This document shows, piece by piece, positions 56,297 through 64,000 of a stretch of 64,000 nucleotides of DNA. Under the pieces are notes generated by a model. That model was given only the letters and a program-made list of their open reading frames with translations, ran no database searches and was not told where the DNA came from. The stretch's first letter is position 1. Each line of letters begins with the position of its first letter. The translations under genes were made by a program, and so were the position numbers. The stretch is from an uncultured Bradyrhizobium sp. (GTDB lineage Bacteria; Pseudomonadota; Alphaproteobacteria; Rhizobiales; Xanthobacteraceae), in contig NZ_CAKZHY010000094.1 of assembly GCF_936928535.1 (NCBI RefSeq), positions 1 through 64,000 of the forward strand, given 5' to 3'.

Positions 56297-58684
56297 ATGA
56301 CATTTCAACAACAACCATCCGCTGTAACCAGCGACCTCGATCTCCTTGATCGCTACTGGCGCGCCGCAAACTATCTCTCCGTCGGGCAGATCTATCTGCT
56401 CGACAATCCGCTGCTGCGCGAGCCCTTGCGGCCCGAGCACATCAAGCCGCGCCTGCTCGGCCATTGGGGGACGACGCCGGGGCTCAATTTCATCTACGCC
56501 CACCTCAACCGCGTCATCCGCGCTCTGGACCTCAGCGTGCTCTATGTCTGCGGTCCCGGTCACGGCGGCCCGGGCATGGTCGCCAACACCTATCTCGAAG
56601 GCAGCTACAGCGAGATCTATCCAAACATTCCGCGCGATGCGGACGGATTACGGAAACTCTTCAGGCAGTTCTCCTTCCCCGGCGGCATCCCAAGCCACGC
56701 GGCGCCGGAGACCCCGGGCTCGATCCACGAAGGTGGCGAGCTCGGCTACGCCCTGGTGCATGCCTATGGCGCGGCCTTCGACAATCCCGACTTAATCGTC
56801 GCCTGCGTCGTCGGCGACGGCGAGGCCGAGACCGGTCCTCTGGCGGCGTCCTGGCACTCCAACAAGTTCCTCAACCCCGCCCATGACGGCGCGGTGCTGC
56901 CGATCCTGCATCTCAACGGCTACAAGATCGCCAATCCGACCGTGCTTGGCCGGATACCGGACAGCGAGATCCGCGATCTCTTCCGCGGGTTCGGCCACGA
57001 GCCGCTGTTCGTCGAGGGCGACGATCCCAAACCGATGCACCGGGCGATGGCAGATGCGCTCGACGTCGCGATCGCCAGCATCCGCTCGATCCAGCAGCAC
57101 GCCCGCGACGGACGCAAGACGATCGAACGGCCGCGCTGGCCGATGATCGTGTTGCGCAGCCCGAAGGGCTGGACCGGCCCGAAGGAGGTCGATGGCAAGA
57201 AGGTCGAAGGCTTCTGGCGCGCGCATCAAGTGCCCGTTGCGGGCTGCCGCGTGAACCCGGCTCACTTGAAGATCCTCGAAGACTGGATGCGCAGCTACGA
57301 GCCGGACAAGCTGTTCGACAAGAACGGCGCGCTCGTCGCCGAGCTTCAGGCCCTCGCGCCCGAAGGCATCAGGCGCATGGGCGCCAACCCGCACGCCAAT
57401 GGCGGCCTCCTGAAGAAGGAATTGAAGCTGCCCGACTTCCGCAGTTTTGCCATTGAGGTGCCGCAGCCCGGTGGCGTGACCGGAGAAGCGACGCGCGAGC
57501 TCGGCAAATTCCTGCGCGATGTCATCCGTCTCAATGCGGAGGAGCGCAATTTCCGCATCGTGGGCCCCGACGAGACCGCGTCAAACCGGCTCGATGCGGT
57601 GTTCGATGCGACCGAACGCGCCTGGATGGAGCCGATCAAGCCGTACGACGTGCATCTGGCGCAAGACGGACGCGTGATGGAGGTGCTGAGCGAGCATCTC
57701 TGCCAGGGCTGGCTCGAAGGCTATCTGCTGACCGGGCGGCACGGCTTCTTCTCCTGCTACGAGGCCTTCATCCACATCGTGGATTCCATGTTCAACCAGC
57801 ACGCCAAATGGCTGAAGGTGACGCGGTACCTGCCGTGGCGGCGACCGATCGCCTCGCTGAACTATCTCCTGACCTCGCATGTCTGGCGCCAGGACCATAA
57901 CGGCTTCAGCCACCAGGACCCCGGCTTTGTCGATCTCGTCGCCAACAAGAAGGCCGACATCGTCCGCATCTATTTCCCGCCCGACGCCAACACCCTGCTC
58001 TGGATCGCAGATCATTGCCTGCGAACCTACAACCGGATCAACGTCATCGTCGCCGGCAAGCAGCCGGCGCCGCAATGGCTGTCGATGCAGGAGGCCGCGA
58101 CGCACTGCGATGCCGGCATCGGGATCTGGACCTGGGCCGGCACCGAGGATGCTGACGGCGAGCCCGACGTGGTGATGGCCTGCGCAGGCGATGTGCCGAC
58201 GCTCGAGACGCTCGCCGCCGTCGACCTGCTGCGCAAGGCGTTGCCGGAGTTGAAGATCCGCGTCGTCAACGTCGTCGACCTCATGACGCTGCAACCCAGG
58301 GAGCAGCACCCGCATGGCCTCTCCGATCGCGACTTCGACAGCCTGTTCACGAAGGACAAACCCGTGATCTTCGCCTATCACGGCTATCCCTATCTGATCC
58401 ACCGCCTCACCTATAACCGCACCAACCATGCCGGCCTGCATGTGCGCGGCTTTGCCGAGGAGGGCACCACGACGACGCCGTTCGACATGGTCGTGCTCAA
58501 CGAGCTCGACCGCTATCACCTCGCGATCGAGGCGATCGAACGCGTGCCTGATCTTGCCACCAAGGCCGCGCAGGTGAAGCAGCGATTCCGCGACAAGCTG
58601 ATCGAGCATTCGCGTTATGTGCGCGAGCACGGCGAGGACATGCCTGAGATTCAGGAATGGGTTTGGCCGGGCAAGGCGGGCTGA
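56297..58684 (+). CDS. xfp: Phosphoketolase (xylulose-5-phosphate/fructose-6-phosphate)
   Basis: A 795-residue thiamine-diphosphate enzyme that splits xylulose 5-phosphate (and often fructose 6-phosphate) with phosphate, giving acetyl phosphate. Family motifs include [52 protein letters not shown] and [16 protein letters not shown], the thiamine-binding region. The C-terminal half has FSHQDPGF and [16 protein letters not shown]. The start ATG follows a GGCAGGATC site; an upstream GTG at 56279 is also possible. ackA begins 4 bp after its stop. Confidence 0.96.
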   Translation: MTFQQQPSAVTSDLDLLDRYWRAANYLSVGQIYLLDNPLLREPLRPEHIKPRLLGHWGTTPGLNFIYAHLNRVIRALDLSVLYVCGPGHGGPGMVANTYLEGSYSEIYPNIPRDADGLRKLFRQFSFPGGIPSHAAPETPGSIHEGGELGYALVHAYGAAFDNPDLIVACVVGDGEAETGPLAASWHSNKFLNPAHDGAVLPILHLNGYKIANPTVLGRIPDSEIRDLFRGFGHEPLFVEGDDPKPMHRAMADALDVAIASIRSIQQHARDGRKTIERPRWPMIVLRSPKGWTGPKEVDGKKVEGFWRAHQVPVAGCRVNPAHLKILEDWMRSYEPDKLFDKNGALVAELQALAPEGIRRMGANPHANGGLLKKELKLPDFRSFAIEVPQPGGVTGEATRELGKFLRDVIRLNAEERNFRIVGPDETASNRLDAVFDATERAWMEPIKPYDVHLAQDGRVMEVLSEHLCQGWLEGYLLTGRHGFFSCYEAFIHIVDSMFNQHAKWLKVTRYLPWRRPIASLNYLLTSHVWRQDHNGFSHQDPGFVDLVANKKADIVRIYFPPDANTLLWIADHCLRTYNRINVIVAGKQPAPQWLSMQEAATHCDAGIGIWTWAGTEDADGEPDVVMACAGDVPTLETLAAVDLLRKALPELKIRVVNVVDLMTLQPREQHPHGLSDRDFDSLFTKDKPVIFAYHGYPYLIHRLTYNRTNHAGLHVRGFAEEGTTTTPFDMVVLNELDRYHLAIEAIERVPDLATKAAQVKQRFRDKLIEHSRYVREHGEDMPEIQEWVWPGKAG

Positions 58685-58688
58685 CGGC

Positions 58689-59870
58689 ATGACGTCGGTC
58701 CTCGTCCTCAACGCAGGCTCGTCGAGTATCAAGTTCGGCCTGTTCGAGATCTCGAGCCGCACGCCTGCCCTGCTTTGCAAGGGCCTGCTTGACGAGCACG
58801 AGGCAAAGCCGCGGCTGGTCGCAACCAGTCCCTCCGGCGAGACGCTGTTCGAAAAGCAGAAGGACGCCTCGGATGCGGACGGCGGCCATCTGTTCGCCGA
58901 CGTGCTCGGCTTCATCGAGGATCGTTTTGGCGAAGGCTTGCGCGCCGTGGGGCATCGCATCGTGCATGGCGGCGCCGATTATTCCGGCCCGGTCGAACTG
59001 ACCGACGATGTCTTCACCAGGTTGGAGGCGCTGACGCCATTGGCGCCCCTGCACCAGCCGCGCTGCCTGGCGCCCGTCCACGCCATCAGCGCGATCCGCC
59101 CCGCGCTGACGCAGATCGCCTGTTTCGACACCGCATTTCACCACGGCATGGCGCCCCCGATGAACCGCTTCGCGATCCCGAAGCGCTACGAGGCTCACGG
59201 CCTGCGGCGCTATGGCTTTCACGGGCTCTCATTCGAATATGTCGCAGGCCGGCTCGCCGAAATCGCGCCGGAGCTTGTAGCGAAGCGCGTTGTCATCGCC
59301 CATCTCGGCAATGGCGCCAGCCTCTGCGCCTTGCGCGACGGTCGCAGTGTCGACACCACAATGGGACTGACACCGCTCGATGGTCTCGTGATGGGCACGC
59401 GCTGCGGCAGCATCGATCCCGGCGTGCTGCTCTATCTGCTCCAGCACGAGAGCATGTCTACCGAGGATCTGCAGCATTTGCTCTATCACGAGTCCGGCCT
59501 GCTCGGCGTCTCCGGCATCTCCGCGGACATGCGCACCTTGCTCGCGAGCAAAGAAGCCGCAGCGCGCGAGGCAGTCGATCTGTTCGTGTTCCGCGCGGCC
59601 CAGGAGGTCGCGGTAATGGCGAACACGCTGGGAGGGCTCGACGGCCTCGTCTTTACCGGCGGCATTGGCGAGCATGCGAAGGAAATCCGCGGTGCCATTG
59701 GCGAGCGGCTCGCGTGGCTCGGAGTGAACATCGACTCGACTGCGAATGACGAGGGTCGCGACCGCATCAATGCCGGCCACGGCGTTGTCGACGTGCTCGT
59801 CATCCCGACCAATGAGGAACTGACGATCGCACGTCATTGCGTCGCGGTGCTGCGATCAGGGGCGGACTGA
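58689..59870 (+). CDS. ackA: Acetate kinase
   Basis: A 393-residue acetokinase that turns acetyl phosphate and ADP into acetate and ATP. Motifs: LVLNAGSSSIKFGLFE at the start, AVGHRIVHGGADYSGP, RYGFHGLSFEYVAGRL (the usual HGTSH reads HGLSF, a variation I associate with alphaproteobacteria), AHLGNGASLCA and VFTGGIGEHAKEIR. Coupled to xfp, it would recover ATP from the phosphoketolase product. No pta gene is adjacent. Confidence 0.95.
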   Translation: MTSVLVLNAGSSSIKFGLFEISSRTPALLCKGLLDEHEAKPRLVATSPSGETLFEKQKDASDADGGHLFADVLGFIEDRFGEGLRAVGHRIVHGGADYSGPVELTDDVFTRLEALTPLAPLHQPRCLAPVHAISAIRPALTQIACFDTAFHHGMAPPMNRFAIPKRYEAHGLRRYGFHGLSFEYVAGRLAEIAPELVAKRVVIAHLGNGASLCALRDGRSVDTTMGLTPLDGLVMGTRCGSIDPGVLLYLLQHESMSTEDLQHLLYHESGLLGVSGISADMRTLLASKEAAAREAVDLFVFRAAQEVAVMANTLGGLDGLVFTGGIGEHAKEIRGAIGERLAWLGVNIDSTANDEGRDRINAGHGVVDVLVIPTNEELTIARHCVAVLRSGAD

Positions 59871-59899
59871 TCCAACTAATGGGAGGTGTCAGCCAACCC

Positions 59900-59976
59900 G
59901 TCATTGCGAGCGTAGCGAAGCAATCCAGATGATCTCTGCGGCGGGACTCTGGATTGCTTCCTACGCTCGCGATGAC
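59900..59976. repeat. Palindromic intergenic repeat, family D
   Basis: GTCATTGCGAGCGTAGCGAA at the left and TCCTACGCTCGCGATGAC at the right, with GCAATCCAGA/CTCTGGATTGC arms. Very similar to 42017-42093. It separates convergent ackA and the RMD1-family gene. Confidence 0.8.
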
Positions 59977-60001
59977 GACGAAGGAGATAACAACGTCCCA
60001 T

Positions 60002-60841
60002 TCAGTGAATCCCCGCAAATATCTGGATGCACCCGATCGCGACCTCGATCACGATCAGCACCACCACCGCGATTTCGAGCCGCAGCGAGCGCTGGGTGTC
60101 GATGATGTCGGTGAGCGCATCGGCCGTTTCCGCGATGACCGTGATCTTGCGCTCGAGCGTGTCGAGGCGCTCCGTCAGCTCATATTCGTCCTCCAGACGC
60201 GCATAGAGCCGGTCGAGCTGGGGCTTTTCCCAGAGCGCGTCGGGCTTCTCGGCGACGGCGACGCGGCCGGCGACGCGCTGCTGCACCAGCAGCGCATTGC
60301 CGATCAGCTGCAGGATGCCCTTGCGTCGCCGCGATGTCCGGCCTTTCTCGGCAAGCTCCCGCGCAAAAGGCTCGATGACATCGAAAACGGCCGCTACACG
60401 GCGCTCGTCGCGCGCCAGTGACGTGCTCTTGGCGAGGGCATCTGCGATCAGCAGCAGTCGTTCGTCGGAGAATTTCGAGAGACAGATCGGGCCGCCCGGC
60501 TGGATCGCCTCGGCGTTTTCGTCCTTGCAGAGCTGCGCCTGCGCGGTCTCCTCCTCGAGCGGGCTGAGCTCGCCGGTCACGCGGGACTTCAGGCTGTCGA
60601 GCAGCACCTTCTCCTCCGAAGGAAGCAGGCCGATCAGCACCACGACGCCATAACGGAAGATCACGGCGAGGCCAGCATGGACGCGAAAGGCCGCCGGCGT
60701 CGAGGACACCAGCGTGCCGAGCTCGAGGTTGGACGCGTTGATGCGTTCGCCGAGCATCACGGCGCGAATGCGCAGGGTCGGTGCGGGATCCGGCTTTGGG
60801 GATGTTGTCATCGTGCCAGCAGGAAGTTGATCGGCGTTCAT
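60002..60841 (-). CDS. RMD1/DUF155 family protein
   Basis: A 279-residue member of the RMD1 family (yeast Rmd1/Rmd8 and MIOREX-type relatives). The N-terminal half holds LRIRAVMLGERINASNLE and FRYGVVVLIGLLPSEEK; ARDERRVAAVFDVIEPFARELAEKGR and a long helix follow; a C-terminal membrane span (LRLEIAVVVLIVIEVAIGCIQIFAG) anchors it. The bacterial role is unknown. The ATG at 60841 is used; starts at 60886 and 60811 are possible. Confidence 0.82.
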   Translation of the reverse strand: MNADQLPAGTMTTSPKPDPAPTLRIRAVMLGERINASNLELGTLVSSTPAAFRVHAGLAVIFRYGVVVLIGLLPSEEKVLLDSLKSRVTGELSPLEEETAQAQLCKDENAEAIQPGGPICLSKFSDERLLLIADALAKSTSLARDERRVAAVFDVIEPFARELAEKGRTSRRRKGILQLIGNALLVQQRVAGRVAVAEKPDALWEKPQLDRLYARLEDEYELTERLDTLERKITVIAETADALTDIIDTQRSLRLEIAVVVLIVIEVAIGCIQIFAGIH

Positions 60842-61176
60842 AGGACACTCTCGCTCTGCGCCGCGGTCATTGCGCATTTTTTCCATCGGTAAGGTTCGTG
60901 TCAGACTACCGACAGCATCTCGTGGAAAATACGGTCATCGCCCGACGGTATTGGCGGAGAGAAAGCACCGTAAAAGCTCACGAACCCGTCACCCGCCGAA
61001 ACATTCGGCAATATGACCACCCTGCGCACGACACATTCGGCTGCGATGGACCAGCACTGGTTGACCATCGCACGGCTAACCACCGCCGGAAAGTTGCACT
61101 CGGCATCGCCGCGTGTTTATGACAGTATCATAACGAGCTACGCTTCCTCCGAAGTGCTGATATCGAAGCCTCAATC
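60842..61176. other. Divergent intergenic region
   Basis: About 335 bp with no supported gene between the RMD1-family gene and the glycosyltransferase-like gene. It contains TTATGA (61117-61122) and TCATAA (61128-61133), an inverted pair separated by 5 bp, about 44 bp before the downstream ATG, a possible regulator site. Confidence 0.45.
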
Positions 61177-61752
61177 ATGCTGAGCGTCATCATACCGACT
61201 GAAGGCGTCGAGCAGACGGCAGTCGCAACTCTCGCCGCGCTGGTACCCGGTGCCGCAGCGGGCCTCATCAAGGAAGTTCTGCTGGTCGACGGCACCCGCA
61301 ACGGCGTCATCGAACGTGTTGCCGACGTCGCCGGCTGCCGTTTCATCGGCTACGAAGGAACGTCGCAGGGCGCAGCGCTGGCCGCCGGCGCACTTCAGGC
61401 CCGTTCGCCGTGGCTGATGTTCCTCCCCGCCGGCGCGGTGCTGGACACCGGCTGGATCGAGGAGACGACCCAGTTCATCCAGGCCGTCGCGGCCAGCGGC
61501 CGGGATCGCGCCGCGGTCTTCCGCTACGCCCGTTCCCCCTACGCCGATGCCGGCTTCCGCGACTTCCTGCGATCCGTGGTGCGCAAGCTGGTCGGCCCGC
61601 TCGGCGATCAGGGTCTTTTGATCGCGCGTGATCATTACGACCGGATCGGGGGCTACCCGCCCCAGGCCCGCCGTTCCGAGGCCCGGCTGCTGCGGCGGCT
61701 CGGCCGCTCCTCCCGGACGCTGCTGCGCAGCCGGATCGTCATGGTCGGGTGA
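61177..61752 (+). CDS. Short glycosyltransferase family 2-like protein
   Basis: A 191-residue protein starting MLSVIIPTEGVEQTAVATLAALVPG, followed by EVLLVDGTRNGVIERVADVAGCRFIG, the GT-A nucleotide-binding layout. SPWLMFLPAGAVLDTGWIEE sits where the DxD metal motif is expected, but no DxD is seen. It is shorter than typical GT2 enzymes and lacks a membrane span, so catalytic activity is uncertain. It precedes the MarR-GNAT gene by 62 bp. Confidence 0.72.
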   Translation: MLSVIIPTEGVEQTAVATLAALVPGAAAGLIKEVLLVDGTRNGVIERVADVAGCRFIGYEGTSQGAALAAGALQARSPWLMFLPAGAVLDTGWIEETTQFIQAVAASGRDRAAVFRYARSPYADAGFRDFLRSVVRKLVGPLGDQGLLIARDHYDRIGGYPPQARRSEARLLRRLGRSSRTLLRSRIVMVG

Positions 61753-61765
61753 GGTCACCTAATAC

Positions 61766-61799
61766 TTGCCAAAGTCAAATAATTATTTGACAATGGCAA
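61766..61799. promoter_or_regulatory. 34-bp palindrome before the MarR-GNAT gene
   Basis: The core GTCAAATAATTATTTGAC (61774-61791) is a perfect 18-bp palindrome. The outer arms TTGCCA and TGGCAA extend the symmetry to 34 bp with two mismatched pairs. It ends 15 bp before the ATG, so binding would block initiation; autorepression by the MarR part is likely. Confidence 0.8.
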
Positions 61800-61814
61800 T
61801 TATTGAGGTGTCCC

Positions 61815-62744
61815 ATGCCAATCAACGGTGTCGACGACCAGATCTCGGCGGTTCGCGCCTTCAACCGCTTCTATACCCGCAAGCTCGGGGTGCTCGACCA
61901 GCACCTGGGCAAGAGCCCGTTTTCGCTGAGCGAGGCACGCGTGCTCTATGAGCTCGCGCATCGCGATGACCTTGCGGCCAAAGAGATCGGAGGCGAACTC
62001 GGTCTGGACCCCGGCTATCTCAGCCGCATCGTCCAGAGCTTCGACGAACAGGGCCTGATCACGCGCACGCCCCTGCCCACGGATCGCCGGCAGTACCAGC
62101 TCAGCCTCACCGCCAAGGGCCGCCAGACCTTCGCCAAGCTGAACCTGAGCTCGCAGAATGAGGTCGCCGCGATGCTGGCCCAGCTTTCGGCCGGCGATGC
62201 AATGCGCCTGACCCAGGCGATGGCGACCATCGAAACAGTGCTGGAGCAACGCCGGAGCCCACCTGCGCCCGTCGTACTGCGCAGCCATCGCGTTGGCGAC
62301 ATGGGCTGGGTCATCTCCAAGCAAGGCGCCGCCTATGCCGCGGACTACGGTTGGGACATCAGCTACGAGGCGCTGGTCGCCGAGATCTGCGCCCAGTTCA
62401 TCAAGACCTACGATGCCGCGCGCGAGCATTGCTGGATCGCGGAAGTCGGTGGCGAACCGGTCGGCTCGATCTTCCTGGTCAAGGCCACGGACGAGCTCGC
62501 CAAGCTCCGCCTGTTGCAGGTGGAAAAACAAGCACGCGGCCTCGGCGTCGGTCGCGCGTTGGTCCAGCAATGCATGCAGGGCGCGCGCGAGCGCGGCTAC
62601 AAACGGATGACGCTGTGGACGCAGAGCATCCTGGTCGCCGCGCGCGGCATCTACAAGAGCGCCGGCTTCGAGCTGGTCGCAACGAAGCCACATCATAGCT
62701 TCGGTCACGATCTGGTGGGCGAGACCTGGGAGCGGGATCTGTAG
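61815..62744 (+). CDS. MarR-type regulator fused to GNAT acetyltransferase
   Basis: A 309-residue fusion. Residues about 10-145 are a MarR winged helix: SLSEARVLYELAHRDDLAAKEIGGELGLDPGYLSRIVQSFDEQGLITRTPLPTDRRQYQLSLTAKG. Residues about 155-305 form a GNAT domain: WIAEVGGEPVGSIFLVK, then LLQVEKQARGLGVGRALVQQCM with the acetyl-CoA loop, and IYKSAGFELV. It may couple sensing to acetylation of a small molecule or protein; the substrate is unknown. ATG at 61815 has GAGGTG upstream. Confidence 0.9.
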   Translation: MPINGVDDQISAVRAFNRFYTRKLGVLDQHLGKSPFSLSEARVLYELAHRDDLAAKEIGGELGLDPGYLSRIVQSFDEQGLITRTPLPTDRRQYQLSLTAKGRQTFAKLNLSSQNEVAAMLAQLSAGDAMRLTQAMATIETVLEQRRSPPAPVVLRSHRVGDMGWVISKQGAAYAADYGWDISYEALVAEICAQFIKTYDAAREHCWIAEVGGEPVGSIFLVKATDELAKLRLLQVEKQARGLGVGRALVQQCMQGARERGYKRMTLWTQSILVAARGIYKSAGFELVATKPHHSFGHDLVGETWERDL

Positions 62745-62772
62745 CCGCGCATGGAGCGAATGCGCATGAATG

Positions 62773-62914
62773 CGCCCTCGCCCCTTGCGGGAGAGGGCAT
62801 CTCCGCTGGTAGACACAAATTCACTCGGGTGAGGGGTATCTCTCCGCACTTGCCGTGCCGATAGAACCCCTCATCCGGCGCTTCGCGCCACCTTCCCCCA
62901 CAAGGGGGGAAGGG
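62773..62914. repeat. Palindromic intergenic repeat, family C
   Basis: GCCCTCGCCCCTTGCGGGAGAGGGC opens the element, GGGTGAGGGG and CCCCTCATCC arms lie within, and CCTTCCCCCACAAGGGGGGAAGG closes it. It lies between the convergent MarR-GNAT and moaB genes. Confidence 0.75.
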
Positions 62915-62923
62915 AAGAGAAAA

Positions 62924-63484
62924 TTACACCGTCGCACCCTGCGCTTTCGGCCGGCGCAGATGCTCGTCCAGCCGCGGCATGATCTCGACGAAATTGCAGG
63001 GGCGCGTGCGGTAGTCGAGCTGACTCGCGAGGATGCCGTCCCAGCCGTCGCGGCAGGCGCCGGGTGAGCCCGGCAGGCAGAAGATGTAGGTCGCACCGGC
63101 AACACCCGCGGTGGCGCGGCTCTGGATCGTCGATGTGCCGATCTTGGCATGGCTCAGCATGTGGAAGGCGATGGAGAAACCGTCCATGCGCTTCTCGAAC
63201 AAAGGCTCGATCGCTTCCGGCGTGACGTCGCGCCCGGTGAAGCCGGTGCCCCCGGTGGTGATGACGACATCGACGCTGCTATCAGCGATCCAGCGGCGGA
63301 TCACGGCGCGGATGGCCTCGACATCATCGGTGACGATCTCGCGCGCGGCGAGATGATGGCCCGCGGCAGTGAGGCGATCGACCAGCGTCTGGCCGGACTT
63401 GTCATCGGCAAGTGCGCGCGTGTCGGAGACGGTGAGCACCGCGATGTTGAGCGGGATGAATTGCTTGGATTCGTCGATGGACAT
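62924..63484 (-). CDS. moaB: Molybdenum cofactor biosynthesis protein B
   Basis: A 186-residue MoaB/Mog-type protein binding molybdopterin. Motifs: LNIAVLTVSDTRALADDKSGQTLVDRL near the N-terminus, VVITTGGTGFTGRDVTPEAIEPLF in the middle, and IFCLPGSPGACRDGWDGILASQLD. The longer frame to 63682 would translate repeat DNA and is rejected. ATG at 63484 follows AGGAGTGAAGTCGTA. Confidence 0.94.
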   Translation of the reverse strand: MSIDESKQFIPLNIAVLTVSDTRALADDKSGQTLVDRLTAAGHHLAAREIVTDDVEAIRAVIRRWIADSSVDVVITTGGTGFTGRDVTPEAIEPLFEKRMDGFSIAFHMLSHAKIGTSTIQSRATAGVAGATYIFCLPGSPGACRDGWDGILASQLDYRTRPCNFVEIMPRLDEHLRRPKAQGATV

Positions 63485-63518
63485 TACGACTTCACTCCTG
63501 CTTCCACTGCCGCCGCGG

Positions 63519-63633
63519 TCATCCTGAGGTGCGCGCCGTGCGGTGCTACGCACCGCGCGGCAAGCCTCGAGGGATGGGCCGCGGGCTCCGCCATCCTTCG
63601 AGGCCCGCCGAAGAGGCGGGCACCTCAGGATGA
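63519..63633. repeat. Palindromic intergenic repeat, family F
   Basis: TCATCCTGAGGTGCGCGCCG at the left mirrors GCGGGCACCTCAGGATGA at the right, with GCCTCGAGGGAT and ATCCTTCGAGGCC arms and a GTGCGGTG/CACCGCAC-type core. It lies upstream of moaB. The family F partner is at 41861-41985. Confidence 0.8.
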
Positions 63634-63710
63634 CGCCACTACTCCCGGATTTTCCTATGCGCAATTGCGCATCATAATTCACGCTGCGTCCGGGGCGCGG
63701 GCCGATGTAA

Positions 63711-64000
63711 CTACGGCCCGCCGCCGCCGAACGTGTTGCAGGCTTGCAGAGTACCCTGCTGATAGCCGGTCATGAACCACTGCTTGCGCTGCGCGGCCGA
63801 GCCGTGGGTGAAGGAGTCAGGCACCACGCGCCCTGTCGCCTGGCGCTGAAGCGTGTCGTCGCCGATCGCGCTCGCCGTGGTCAGGGCGGCGTCGATATCG
63901 CCGGCCTCGAGGAAGTTCGGACGCTTCTTCGCCTCGCGATTGACCCAGATGCCGGACAGGCAATCGGCCTGGAGCTCGACCTTCACCTGCAGCGCGTTCG
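63711..64000 (-). CDS. Neutral zinc metallopeptidase, C-terminal part (gene cut by window edge)
   Basis: The last 96 or so codons of a minus-strand gene that continues past the window. It reads NALQVKVELQADCLSGIWVNREAKKR, where E-L-Q-A-D-C is the third-zinc-ligand helix of YpfJ-type neutral zinc metallopeptidases (the HExxH lies upstream, outside the window). SFTHGSAAQRKQWFMTGYQQG and GGGGP complete the typical C-terminus. The start codon is not visible. Confidence 0.8.
   Translation of the reverse strand, partial: NALQVKVELQADCLSGIWVNREAKKRPNFLEAGDIDAALTTASAIGDDTLQRQATGRVVPDSFTHGSAAQRKQWFMTGYQQGTLQACNTFGGGGP

Noticed and set aside
63485..63682. 66-codon N-terminal extension of moaB
   Set aside because: The extension translates repeat DNA at 63519-63633, and the ATG at 63484 has a good ribosome binding site and the normal family N-terminus.

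Overview
The window is high-GC chromosomal DNA from an alphaproteobacterium of the Rhizobiales. The gene set and the palindromic intergenic repeats look most like Bradyrhizobium or a close relative; this is inferred from recognised protein families, not from a database search. About sixty protein genes are packed tightly, mostly in short operons. I saw no rRNA, tRNA, insertion sequence, phage module or CRISPR array, and I read the window as core genome rather than a genomic island.

Layout. 0.2-6.4 kb: a cysteine-containing GrdB-like protein and a class III CoA transferase, a TetR/tautomerase divergent pair with three operator-like palindromes, an SRAP (HMCES/YedK) protein, a NUDIX hydrolase and small conserved proteins. 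6.4-9.0 kb (minus): a rhodanese-type sulfurtransferase, an ECF sigma factor, a DUF4142 protein and a cupredoxin. 9.2-14.4 kb: a dihydroorotase divergent from ygfZ-tag-HD hydrolase, which are joined by two ATGA overlaps, then a tyrosine phosphatase and a NadQ-like Nudix/winged-helix regulator. 14.4-24.8 kb: a giant DUF2339 membrane protein, two tandem chemoreceptors, small proteins, an AcuI-type reductase and an MFS carrier. 25.1-29.0 kb: nadA-nadB-nadC, the de novo NAD pathway from aspartate, preceded by two exact copies of TACTCA-N4-GAGCATA. The NadQ-like regulator about 11 kb away is the obvious candidate to bind them.

29.1-41.8 kb (mostly minus): a SleB-type wall hydrolase, pyruvate phosphate dikinase with a Lys/Ala/Pro-rich N-terminal tail, small membrane and secreted proteins, glyQ-glyS, an S49 peptidase, a TrmN6-like methyltransferase overlapping a DUF2007 gene, and a polyprenyl diphosphate synthase. 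42.2-47.2 kb: an HxlR regulator with a 17-bp palindrome in front of a FabF-like synthase, a LysE exporter, a His/Trp/Gly-rich exported protein, an alpha/beta hydrolase and ispE. 47.2-56.1 kb: a TPR protein, ETF-ubiquinone oxidoreductase, a family-4-like uracil-DNA glycosylase missing two iron-sulfur cysteines, a GT39-like membrane protein, rnhB, a VOC protein and a PA0069-type radical SAM protein. 56.3-64.0 kb: a phosphoketolase-acetate kinase operon, an RMD1-family protein, a short glycosyltransferase-like protein, a MarR-GNAT fusion behind a 34-bp palindrome, moaB, and the 3' end of a zinc metallopeptidase gene cut by the window edge.

The gaps between genes hold at least seven families of dispersed palindromic repeats of about 80-145 bp (labelled A to G here). 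One copy sits inside the nad operon. I found no convincing new defence or mobile system. The best leads are the NAD regulatory circuit, the other self-contained regulator/operator pairs, the PPDK tail, the altered uracil glycosylase, and unannotated small genes at 39.6 and 45.2 kb.
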